Assembly (NCBI RefSeq): GCF_900091445.1
Contig: NZ_LT607733.1
Coordinates: 6,661,001-6,725,000, forward strand
DNA from: Micromonospora echinofusca
GTDB taxonomy: Bacteria; Actinomycetota; Actinomycetes; Mycobacteriales; Micromonosporaceae
Length of the DNA: 64,000 bases
Direction of reading: 5' to 3'
The translations under genes and the position numbers were made by a program. Of this stretch, positions 27,745 to 34,980 are shown one piece after another. Positions within the stretch are counted from its first letter, which is position 1, and each line of letters starts with the position of its first letter. The notes below the pieces were generated by a model. The model saw nothing but the letters and a program-made list of their open reading frames with translations. It was not told the DNA's origin and did not search any database.

Positions 27745-28635
27745 ATGGGTGACATCGAGACGGTCGGCGTGGTGGGCGCCGGCGTGATGGGAACCGGGGT
27801 GTCGCAGGCCCTGGCGGAGGCCGGGCTGTCGGTGGTGCTGGTGGACCTGAGCACCGAGATCCTGGACCGGGCCCGGCGGGAGATCGGGGACGGGGTACGC
27901 CTGCGGCGGCTGCTCGCGGGAACCGGCGGGAACCGGACGGCGGTGCTGGAGCGGATCAGCTGGCACACCGACCTGGACGCCCTCGCCGAGGTCGACTTCG
28001 TCATCGAGAACGTCACCGAGGACTGGGCCGTCAAACAGCCGGTGTACGAGCGGCTGGACGAGGTGTGCCGGCCGGACACGGTGCTGGCGGCGAACACCTC
28101 CGTCATCGCGATCACGGCTCTCGGTGGCCTGACCCGCCGGCCGCAGGCGGTGCTGGGCATGCACTTCATGAACCCGGTGCCGCTGCGACCCATGGTCGAG
28201 GTGATCCGGGGGCACCACACCAGCGACGAGACCGTCGCTCGCGGTCGCTCCCTGCTGGAGCGGCTGGGCAAGGAGGCCGTGGTGGTGGCCGACTCGCCGG
28301 GCTTCGTCAGCAACCGGGTGCTCATGCTGACGATCAACGAGGCGGCCTTCCTGCTCCAGGAGCGGGTCGCCGACGCCGCGGAGATCGACCGGCTCTTCCG
28401 TGGCTGCTTCGGGCACCGGATGGGCCCGTTGGAGACCGCCGACCTGATCGGCCTGGACACCATCGTCCAGTCCATCGAGGGGCTGCACGAGGCGTTCGCC
28501 GACAGCAAGTACCGACCCTGCCCGCTGCTGCGCCGGATGGTGCAGGCCGGCCTGCACGGCCGCAAGAGCGGTGCGGGCTTCTACTCCTACGCCGGTGCCG
28601 GCGACCGGCCGGCGCCAGCGGAGAGGCGAGGATGA
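27745..28635 (+). CDS. 3-hydroxyacyl-CoA dehydrogenase-like, FkbK/ZmaG-type (hydroxymalonyl-ACP set)
   Basis: A 296-residue NAD-dependent dehydrogenase: VGVVGAGVMGTGVSQALAEA (dinucleotide fold), VLAANTSVIAIT, GMHFMNPVPLRPMVEVI and DSPGFVSNRVLMLTINEA. In the methoxymalonyl and hydroxymalonyl pathways this enzyme oxidises the C-3 hydroxyl of glyceryl-ACP. The next three genes are the carrier, the acyl-CoA dehydrogenase and the FkbH protein of the same pathway, with overlapping stops and starts, which makes the assignment strong. ATG 27745 lies 3 nt after the PKS stop, behind GAGGAGG. Confidence 0.9.
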   Translation: MGDIETVGVVGAGVMGTGVSQALAEAGLSVVLVDLSTEILDRARREIGDGVRLRRLLAGTGGNRTAVLERISWHTDLDALAEVDFVIENVTEDWAVKQPVYERLDEVCRPDTVLAANTSVIAITALGGLTRRPQAVLGMHFMNPVPLRPMVEVIRGHHTSDETVARGRSLLERLGKEAVVVADSPGFVSNRVLMLTINEAAFLLQERVADAAEIDRLFRGCFGHRMGPLETADLIGLDTIVQSIEGLHEAFADSKYRPCPLLRRMVQAGLHGRKSGAGFYSYAGAGDRPAPAERRG

Positions 28636-28883
28636 TGGAGAACATTCGACGGCAGGTCCGCGCGTTCCTCGCCCGGTACGTCCGGGACCGGGAGATCGCC
28701 GACGACGAGAACATCTTCGCCGCCGGGGACGTCAACTCGCTGTTCGTCATGCAGCTCGTGCTGTTCGTCGAGAGCGAGCTGGACTGCCCGGTGGCGGACG
28801 AGGACCTGGAACTGGAGAACTTCAGCAGCATCGACGCCATCGTGGCGTTGGTCGGGCGTCGGACTGCGACGGTACGCGGATGA
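28632..28883 (+). CDS. acyl carrier protein, FkbJ/ZmaD-type
   Basis: 83 residues starting at ATG 28632 (ATG 28635 also possible), overlapping the previous stop. GDVNSLFVMQLVLFVESEL carries the pantetheine Ser in a V-N-S-L context typical of FkbJ-like carriers. DLELENFSSIDAIVAL is the usual C-terminus. It should hold the glyceryl group placed by the FkbH protein while the two dehydrogenases oxidise it. Confidence 0.9.
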   Translation: MMENIRRQVRAFLARYVRDREIADDENIFAAGDVNSLFVMQLVLFVESELDCPVADEDLELENFSSIDAIVALVGRRTATVRG

Positions 28884-30067
28884 GGGTCCAGCTCACCGCC
28901 GACCAGCAACGGGCGTGGGAGCGGTTCGCGGCGTTCGCCGACGACGACCTGGTGCCGTACGCCGGCGGCTGGGACCGCGCGCAGGAGTTGCCCCGCGCCG
29001 TCGTGCACCGCCTCGCGGAGGCGGGGCACCTCGGTGCGGTGATCCCCGCCGAGTACGGCGGCGCCGGGCTCGACGCGATCAGCTTCGGGCTGCTGCACGA
29101 GGAGGTCGGCCGGGCCTGTTCCTCCGTGCGCAGCCTGCTCACCGTGCACGGCATGGTGTCGTACGCACTGCTGCGGTGGGGCCGCCCGGAGCAGCGCGCC
29201 CGCTGGCTGCCGGAGCTGGCCCGGGGGGCGTGCCTGGGCGCGTTCGCGGTGACCGAGCCCGGCGCGGGCAGCGACCTGGCGGGGCTGTCCGCCGAGGCCC
29301 GGTCGGTGCCCGGAGGGTACGCGCTGGACGGGCACAAGCACTGGATCACCTTCGGCCAGTACGCCGACCTCTTCCTGGTCTTCGCCCGGTTGGCCGGCCG
29401 GCCGGCGGCCTTCCTCGTGGAGCGGCAGCGCAGCGGGCTGACGGTGGTGCCGCAGACCGGCGCGCTCGGCACCCGCGCCTCGATGCTCGCCGAGCTGCGG
29501 CTGGAGGACTGCCGCGTCCCGGCGGAGAACCTCGTGGGGCGGCCGGGTTTCGGGCTGTCCGCGGTGGCCGCGAGCGCCCTGGAACTGGGGCGCTACAGCG
29601 TCGCGTGGGGCTGCGTCGGGCTGGCGGAGGCGTGCGTGCGGGCGTCCCTGGCCTACGCGGACACCCGGGAACAGTTCGGCCAGCCGCTGCGTCGCCACCA
29701 GCTCGTGCAACGCATGCTGGCCGACATGGTGACCGGGACCAGCGCGGCCCGGCTGCTCTGCCAGCAGGCCGGCTGGCTGCGCGAGAGCGGCGACCCGGCC
29801 TCGGTGCACGCGACCTGGCTGGCCAAGTACTTCGCCTCCACCGCCGCCGTGCGCGCGGCCGACGACGCGGTGCAGATCCACGGCTCGCGCGGCATCGGCG
29901 ACGCGTATCCGGTGCAGCGGTACCTGCGCGACGCGAAGGTCATGGAAATCATCGAGGGCAGCACGCAGCTCCAGCAGATCACCATCGCGGAGTCGGCGTA
30001 CCAGCTACGGCCCCGGTCGGCGGGTGACGCGCAGCCCCGCCAGGGTGCGGAGGGACTGATCCGATGA
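28880..30067 (+). CDS. acyl-CoA dehydrogenase-like, FkbI/ZmaE-type
   Basis: 395 residues of canonical acyl-CoA dehydrogenase: LGAVIPAEYGGAGLDAISFG, GAFAVTEPGAGSDLAGLSAE, HKHWITFGQYADLFLVF and QIHGSRGIGDAYPVQRYLRD. The end has VMEIIEGSTQLQQITIA with the catalytic Glu in place, in contrast to the homologue at 15660. In the hydroxymalonyl-ACP route it oxidises the three-carbon unit on the carrier to the aldehyde/acid level. ATG 28880 overlaps the carrier gene by 4 nt, and its stop overlaps the FkbH gene by 4 nt. Confidence 0.9.
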   Translation: MRVQLTADQQRAWERFAAFADDDLVPYAGGWDRAQELPRAVVHRLAEAGHLGAVIPAEYGGAGLDAISFGLLHEEVGRACSSVRSLLTVHGMVSYALLRWGRPEQRARWLPELARGACLGAFAVTEPGAGSDLAGLSAEARSVPGGYALDGHKHWITFGQYADLFLVFARLAGRPAAFLVERQRSGLTVVPQTGALGTRASMLAELRLEDCRVPAENLVGRPGFGLSAVAASALELGRYSVAWGCVGLAEACVRASLAYADTREQFGQPLRRHQLVQRMLADMVTGTSAARLLCQQAGWLRESGDPASVHATWLAKYFASTAAVRAADDAVQIHGSRGIGDAYPVQRYLRDAKVMEIIEGSTQLQQITIAESAYQLRPRSAGDAQPRQGAEGLIR

Positions 30068-31128
30068 ACGCTGAGGACGCACGGTCGCAAGCGGAGGCGC
30101 CGGCCGGCGGAATGATCAAGTGTGTCGTCTGGGACCTCGACCACACGCTCTGGGACGGCGTGCTGCTCGAGGACGGCGAGGTGCGGTTGCGCCCGGGCGT
30201 CGCCGAGGTGCTGCGGGTGCTCGACGAACGCGGCGTCCTGCACTCCGTGGCCAGCCGCAACGACCCGGACGCCGCGCTGGCGGCGCTGCGCCGGCTGGGC
30301 GTGGCCGAGTACTTCCTGCATCCCCAGATCGGCTGGGGCGCCAAGTCGACCTCCGTGCGGGCCGTCGCCGAGGCGCTCAACATCGGCCTGGACGCGCTGG
30401 CCTTCGTCGACGACGACGACTTCGAGCGGGCCGAGGTCGGTCACATGCTGCCCGAGGTTCGCTGCATCGACGCGGCGGAGGCGGCCACCCTCGCCGACCG
30501 CCCCGAGCTGACCCCCGAGGTGGTCACCGCGGACGCCCGCCAGCGCCGCGAGATGTACCGGGCCGACCTGGCACGCCAGCAGGTGGAGAGCCGCTTCGAC
30601 GGGCCGACCGAGGAGTTCCTGGCCAGCCTGGGGATGCACCTGACGATCGCCGAGGCCGGGCCGGACGACCTGCTGCGGGCCGAGGAGCTGACCGTCCGTA
30701 CGCACCAGCTCAACACCACCGGCTACACCTACTCGCGGGCGCAGCTCGACGCGTTCCGCACCTCGCCCCGGCACCGGCTCTACGTGGCGCGGCTGTCCGA
30801 CCGGTTCGGCCCGTACGGCACCATCGGGCTCACCCTGATCGAGCAGGAGGGTTCGGCGTGGACGATCAAGTTGCTGCTGATGTCCTGCCGGGTGATGTCC
30901 CGGGGAGTGGGCGGCGTGGTCATCACGTTCCTGCGCCGCCTGGCCCGCGACTCGGGCGTACGGCTGCTCGCCGAGTTCGTGCCGAACGGCCGTAACCGGA
31001 TGATGCACGTCACCTACCGGATGAACCGGTTCCGGGAGATCGGCCGCGACGGCGAGCGGGTGCGCCTCGAGTGCGACCTCTCTGACGTGCCGCCGCTCCC
31101 CGGCCACCTGCGGGTGGAGACGCCGTGA
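30064..31128 (+). CDS. fkbH: FkbH-like HAD-family glyceryl transferase/phosphatase
   Basis: 354 residues. The HAD motif VVWDLDHTLWDGVL has Asp24 and Asp26. ASRNDPDAALAALRRLG, HPQIGWGAKSTSVRAVAEAL and AFVDDDDFERAEV complete the HAD core. The C-terminal part (HQLNTTGYTYSRAQLDAF, NGRNRMMHVTYRMNRFREIG) is the GNAT-like domain found in all FkbH proteins. The enzyme takes 1,3-bisphosphoglycerate, removes phosphate and loads glycerate on the carrier protein. With FkbK/J/I-like partners and no FkbG-type O-methyltransferase, the expected product is hydroxymalonyl-ACP rather than methoxymalonyl-ACP, as in zwittermicin biosynthesis. Confidence 0.93.
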   Translation: MNAEDARSQAEAPAGGMIKCVVWDLDHTLWDGVLLEDGEVRLRPGVAEVLRVLDERGVLHSVASRNDPDAALAALRRLGVAEYFLHPQIGWGAKSTSVRAVAEALNIGLDALAFVDDDDFERAEVGHMLPEVRCIDAAEAATLADRPELTPEVVTADARQRREMYRADLARQQVESRFDGPTEEFLASLGMHLTIAEAGPDDLLRAEELTVRTHQLNTTGYTYSRAQLDAFRTSPRHRLYVARLSDRFGPYGTIGLTLIEQEGSAWTIKLLLMSCRVMSRGVGGVVITFLRRLARDSGVRLLAEFVPNGRNRMMHVTYRMNRFREIGRDGERVRLECDLSDVPPLPGHLRVETP

Positions 31129-31895
31129 CGGCTGGCGCGGACGCCGCCGCGGGCGCGGCGCGGGAGGTGGGCCTGGTCCGTCCCCGGCCGCTCCCCGGGG
31201 CCGCGCTGCGGCTCGTCTGCTTCCCGTACGCCGGCGGGGGCGCCTCGGTCTTCGCCTCCTGGCCGGCGGGAACCGGGCCGGACATCGAGGTCTGCGCGGT
31301 CCAGCTACCCGGCCGGGAGGCACGCTTCGGGCAGCGGCCCTTCCAGGACGTACGGACCCTCGTCTCCGCCGTCGAGGCGAGCCTCGGCGGGCTGCTGGAC
31401 GAGCCGTTCGCGCTCTTCGGGCACAGCATGGGCGCCCTCGTCGCGTTCGAGTTCGCGCGCCGGCTGGCCGCGCGGCGTCGCCGGGCGCCGGCCCACCTGT
31501 TCGTCTCCGCCCGGCCGGCACCGCACCTTCCCCGGCCGTGGCCGCGCGCGCACCTGCTCCCCGACGACCAGTTGATCGACCGGGTCCGGCAGATCGGCGG
31601 CACCCCGGCACAGGTGCTCGCCGACGCCCGGCTGATGCGGCTGGTCCTGCCGGTGCTGCGGGCCGACTTCGCCGTCAACGACGGGCACGTGCACCGCCCC
31701 GGCCCGCTGCTGGACTGCCCGGTCACCGCGCTGGGCGGCCGGGACGATCCCGAGGCGTCGCCGCGGGCGCTGACTGCCTGGCAGCGGCACACGACCGGTC
31801 CGTTCCGGCTGCGCCTCTTCGACGGCGGCCACTTCTACCTGCGTGAGCACCGCGACGAGCTGCTGCGGGTGGTGCGGGAGTCGCTGGTCGGCTGA
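31125..31895 (+). CDS. type II thioesterase
   Basis: A 256-residue alpha/beta hydrolase of the GrsT/TEII class: LVCFPYAGGGASVFASW, VCAVQLPGREARFGQRPF, ALFGHSMGALVAFEFARRL (Ser101), LGGRDDPEASPRAL and FDGGHFYLREHRDEL with the catalytic His. Such enzymes clear aberrant acyl groups from carrier proteins; in the absence of an integrated TE it could also release product. GTG 31125 overlaps the FkbH stop by 4 nt. It is the last gene of the operon and ends within a hairpin shared with the convergent gene. Confidence 0.92.
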   Translation: MTAGADAAAGAAREVGLVRPRPLPGAALRLVCFPYAGGGASVFASWPAGTGPDIEVCAVQLPGREARFGQRPFQDVRTLVSAVEASLGGLLDEPFALFGHSMGALVAFEFARRLAARRRRAPAHLFVSARPAPHLPRPWPRAHLLPDDQLIDRVRQIGGTPAQVLADARLMRLVLPVLRADFAVNDGHVHRPGPLLDCPVTALGGRDDPEASPRALTAWQRHTTGPFRLRLFDGGHFYLREHRDELLRVVRESLVG

Positions 31896-31916
31896 GCTAC
31901 CGGCCTGGCTCAGCCG
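31889..31916. terminator. bidirectional terminator overlapping both stop codons
   Basis: A perfect 9-bp stem (31889-31897 with 31908-31916) encloses a 10-nt loop. The left arm contains the TGA of the thioesterase and the right arm contains the stop of the leftward DAHP-synthase-like gene, so one element ends both transcripts within a 14-nt intergenic space. Confidence 0.75.
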
Positions 31917-33217
31917 GCCAGCAGCTCCGCGACCTGGTACGCCAGGTCGAGCGCTCGGTCCCGGCCGAGTCCCCGGCCGCCGGCTGCCGCGCCCGGCCGA
32001 TCGCCGTCGAGCGCCACGCGGAGCCCGCCCGGGTGGGTGCCCAGGGCCCGGTGCACCGCGAAGTAGCCGCGCACGCTGTCGAGGACGCGGCTGAACGGTG
32101 TACCGGGGGCCGCCATCGGATCGCACTGCCAGAGCACCCGGTGCCCGGCAGCGGTCATCTTCTCCACGATCGGGGGGAGGCTCTCCTCGACCCGGCCGGA
32201 GCCGAGCCGGCAGGTGAGGGTGAGCCGGCCGGCGACGTTGTCCGGGTTGAGCCGTTCGCAAAGTTCGACGGCCGACTCGGGCAGGGTGTCCGGCCCCAGG
32301 GTCACCGTCACCGGGTTGGCGATCCGGGCGACGAGGTCCACGTGCGCGCCGTCGAGGCGGCGGACCTGCTCGCCGAGGCCCAGCAGGTGACCGGAGAGAC
32401 CGTACCTGCCGCCCCGGGCGGCCCGGATCAGCGGCCGCTCGTACTCCAGCACCAGGGCGTCGTGCGAGCTGTAGAGGCGGGCGTGCGGGCGCGCCGCGGC
32501 GTCCGGCACCCCGGACGCCCGCAGGAACGCCATGGCGCGGCCGATCTGCCGGGCGGCGTCGAGGTGCGGCGTGGCCGGATCGGCGCCGTCCAGCAGGCCC
32601 TGCTGCCAGCGGTGCACCGACTGGAGGTCGGCCAGGTCGCCGGTGAGGTGGGCGCGCAGTACGTTCATGGCGCCGGCCGCGTTGGCGTACGCCAGGATGA
32701 GCCGGCGTGGGTCGGGGACACGGGCTTCCCGCACCGGCGCGCGGCCGTTGACCAGGTCGCCCCACCAGCTCGGCAGTCCGGTGCGGTCCGTCAGCGTGGC
32801 CGCCGGGCGGGCGTACCCGCCGGCGGCCCGAGCGACACTGACCACCGGCATCGAGCCGCCGTACGCCAGGACCAGGGCCATCTGGGCGAGGGTCGCGGCG
32901 TTGGCGACCAGCCGCGCCTCGGTGTTGTCGGCGAAGGACTCCACCGGGTCGCCGCCCTGTAGCAGGAACGCGCGCCCCTCGGCGGCGACGGCCAGCCGGT
33001 CGCGCAGCTCGTCGACCTCGGCCGGCGTGACGAGTGGCGGCAGGGTGCCGAGGAGCCGCATCGCGTCGGCCAGCTCCGCCTCGTCGGGCCAGGGTGGTCG
33101 CTGCGCCCCGGGCAGGCCCCGCCAGCCGTCGAGCCCGTCGCCCTCGACGTTCCGGCTGACCTCCGGCGCCGGCCAGGCGGTCGGCGGCCAGCGCCGTAGC
33201 AGGCCCGGCGGTCTCAT
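31910..33217 (-). CDS. class II DAHP-synthase homologue with lost metal-binding residues
   Basis: 435 residues. Clear family marks are FLLQGGDPVESFADNTEARL, PVVSVARAAGGYARP, LPSWWGDLVNG, RLYSSHDALVLEYERPL, RIANPVTVTLGP and WQCDPMAAPG. Functional class II enzymes condense PEP and erythrose-4-phosphate to start the shikimate pathway. Here the usual metal ligands are changed. The Cys of GGDCAE is Pro91, the His of DPMHGN is Ala369, the TEC-containing Glu segment has become GGLRVALDGDRPGAAAGG, and the DPRLN Asp is gone. The KPRS phosphate-binding stretch is RPAA. It may be an inactive regulator or an enzyme with a new role. ATG 33217 follows GGAGGGAGA. It could be related to the chorismate demand of the salicylate genes. 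Confidence 0.82.
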   Translation of the reverse strand: MRPPGLLRRWPPTAWPAPEVSRNVEGDGLDGWRGLPGAQRPPWPDEAELADAMRLLGTLPPLVTPAEVDELRDRLAVAAEGRAFLLQGGDPVESFADNTEARLVANAATLAQMALVLAYGGSMPVVSVARAAGGYARPAATLTDRTGLPSWWGDLVNGRAPVREARVPDPRRLILAYANAAGAMNVLRAHLTGDLADLQSVHRWQQGLLDGADPATPHLDAARQIGRAMAFLRASGVPDAAARPHARLYSSHDALVLEYERPLIRAARGGRYGLSGHLLGLGEQVRRLDGAHVDLVARIANPVTVTLGPDTLPESAVELCERLNPDNVAGRLTLTCRLGSGRVEESLPPIVEKMTAAGHRVLWQCDPMAAPGTPFSRVLDSVRGYFAVHRALGTHPGGLRVALDGDRPGAAAGGRGLGRDRALDLAYQVAELLAG

Positions 33218-33461
33218 ACCGTCTCCCTCCGACGACCCCTCCCCCGTGTCCGTCCGTCCAGGATGGCCGCTCGCCGGACGCGGGGAGATCTCCGAGAATG
33301 CGCAGTCCGGTGCTGGTGCCGGGTGGCCGGCGGGTCAGGCGGCGCACGCGCAATCCGGAAGGTGCGTGGCCGGTACGGCGGGTGCCACCGTCGGGTGGTC
33401 AGGGGCGGTCCGGCCGTGCCGTACCACCGGCCCGTCGCCAGGAGACACCGAGGAGGCAGTC
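33218..33461. promoter_or_regulatory. divergent promoter region with a 10-bp perfect palindrome
   Basis: The 244-nt space between the leftward DAHP-synthase-like gene and the rightward flavoprotein gene must hold both promoters. At 33284-33293 there is a perfect palindrome (GGAGATCTCC), flanked by a 6-bp inverted pair at 33274-33279 and 33305-33310 with nearly the same centre. This is a plausible operator. I see no clear -10/-35 pair. Confidence 0.45.
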
Positions 33462-34832
33462 GTGACGGTAGATCCGGGATCACGGGCGGTCGTGCTGGGC
33501 GGGAGCATGGCGGGCCTGCTCGCCGCCCGGGTGCTCGCCGACGCATACGACGAGGTGGTCATCGTCGACCGGGACGAGTTGACCGGCAGCGACGCCCGCC
33601 GGGGCGTGCCGCAGGGCCGGCACGTGCACGGCCTGCTCGCCCGGGGCCAACAGATCCTGGAGACACTGTTCCCGGGTTTCACCGGGCGGGCGGTCGCCGC
33701 CGGCGTACCCACCGGTGACCTGGGCGAGTTGCGCTGGTTCTTCAACGGCAGGCCGCTGCGCCGGGCGAGCACCGGACTGATCTGCGTCTCGGCGTCCCGG
33801 CCCCTGCTCGAGGCCCAGGTGCGCGACGCGGTCGCCGCGCTGCCCGGGGTCCGGCTGCGCGGCGGCTGCGACATCGTCGGTCCGGTCGCCACCGAGGACC
33901 GCGACCGGGTCACCGGCGTCCGGGTGCGCCCGCGCGATGCCGCCTCCGACGAGGTGATCCACGCCGATCTGGTGGTGGACGCCACCGGGCGGGGTTCCCG
34001 TACGCCGGTCTGGCTGGCCGAGTTGGGCTACCAGCGACCGGCGGAGACCCGCATCCCGATCGACCTGGCGTACACCACCCGGCACTACCGGCTGCGCGAC
34101 GAGAGCATCCTGCACGGCGACCTGTCGATCAACCCGGTCTCCACCCCCTCGCACCCTCGCGGGGCGTTCTTCTCCCGGATCCAGGACGGCCGGAGCGTGC
34201 TGTCGCTGACCGGCGTGCTTGGCGACCACCCCCCGGCGGACGAGCGGGGCTTCCTGGACTTCGTCCGGTCCCTCCCGGTGCCGGACATCTTCGATGTCAT
34301 CCGCGACGCCGAACCGCTGGACGACCCGGTCTCGTTCCGCTACCCGGCCAGCGTGCGCCGGCACTACGAGCGTCTCGACCGCTTCCCGGCCGGCCTCCTG
34401 GTCCTCGGCGACGCGCTGTGCAGCTTCAACCCGGTGTACGGCCAGGGCATGACGGTGGCGGCGCTGGAGGCGCTGACGCTGCGCGAGCACCTACGGGCCG
34501 GTCCGGTGCCCCGCCCGGCGGCCTTCTTCCGGGACGCCGCCCGGGTGGTCGACGTGCCCTGGGACATCTCCGCCGGTGGGGACCTGAGCTTCCCGGGGGT
34601 GGTCGGGCCCCGCCCGCCGAAGGTCCGGATGGCCAACGCGTACATGGCCCGTCTCCAGGCCGCCGCGGTCCGCGACGGCGCGGTGACGCGTACCTTCATG
34701 CGGGTGGCCGGCCTGGTCGACCCGCCGACGCACCTGATGCGCCCGGGCATGGTGTGGCGGGTCCTAACCCAGTCGCGGGGCGTGGCGCCGGTCCCGGTCC
34801 GACCGACCGAACGGGCCGTCGCCGGCGACTGA
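33462..34832 (+). CDS. FAD-dependent monooxygenase/cyclase of the MonCI/PyrE3 type
   Basis: 456 residues from GTG 33462, behind GGAGGCAGTC. Motifs are AVVLGGSMAGLLAARVL (FAD), VVIVDRDELTG, VPQGRHVHGLLARGQQILE, DLVVDATGRGSRTPVWL and LLVLGDALCSFNPVYGQGM. This branch of group A flavoproteins contains polyether epoxidases (MonCI, Lsd18) and the PyrE3-like dialkyldecalin cyclases, so the sequence allows either epoxidation of an alkene or a flavin-assisted cyclisation. An epoxide hydrolase at 49.7 kb makes epoxidation attractive but not proven. There is no WxWxIP motif, so it is not a flavin halogenase. The gene is separated by 148 nt from the secreted flavin oxidase. Confidence 0.85.
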   Translation: MTVDPGSRAVVLGGSMAGLLAARVLADAYDEVVIVDRDELTGSDARRGVPQGRHVHGLLARGQQILETLFPGFTGRAVAAGVPTGDLGELRWFFNGRPLRRASTGLICVSASRPLLEAQVRDAVAALPGVRLRGGCDIVGPVATEDRDRVTGVRVRPRDAASDEVIHADLVVDATGRGSRTPVWLAELGYQRPAETRIPIDLAYTTRHYRLRDESILHGDLSINPVSTPSHPRGAFFSRIQDGRSVLSLTGVLGDHPPADERGFLDFVRSLPVPDIFDVIRDAEPLDDPVSFRYPASVRRHYERLDRFPAGLLVLGDALCSFNPVYGQGMTVAALEALTLREHLRAGPVPRPAAFFRDAARVVDVPWDISAGGDLSFPGVVGPRPPKVRMANAYMARLQAAAVRDGAVTRTFMRVAGLVDPPTHLMRPGMVWRVLTQSRGVAPVPVRPTERAVAGD

Positions 34833-34980
34833 GGCCACGGGATTCCCACGTAAAAGAAATCGGCAATCGGCAAAACGGCAATCGAAAAGATGCACGCCCG
34901 TCTGCTGTCGCGAACCATAGGCACGAATAGCGATCGTCGCCTTTGGATCGGCTGAACCTCCGCAGATGGTAGGTGCACCC
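34833..34980. repeat. AT-richer intergenic stretch with short direct repeats
   Basis: Around 34858-34885 the unit CGGCAATCG occurs twice with a partial third copy (CGGCAAAACG), in a patch of much lower GC than the rest of the window. It precedes the Tat-exported oxidase gene and may carry its promoter. Confidence 0.4.

Noticed and set aside
23515..28557. Very long open frame on the minus strand opposite the PKS and the FkbK-like gene
   Set aside because: It is the antisense shadow of GC-rich genes; the translation is Arg/Gly/His/Val-rich with no domain motif, while the plus strand carries an intact PKS.
33462..34832. Flavin-dependent halogenase
   Set aside because: The FAD motif and fold are of the group A monooxygenase/cyclase type and the halogenase WxWxIP motif is absent.
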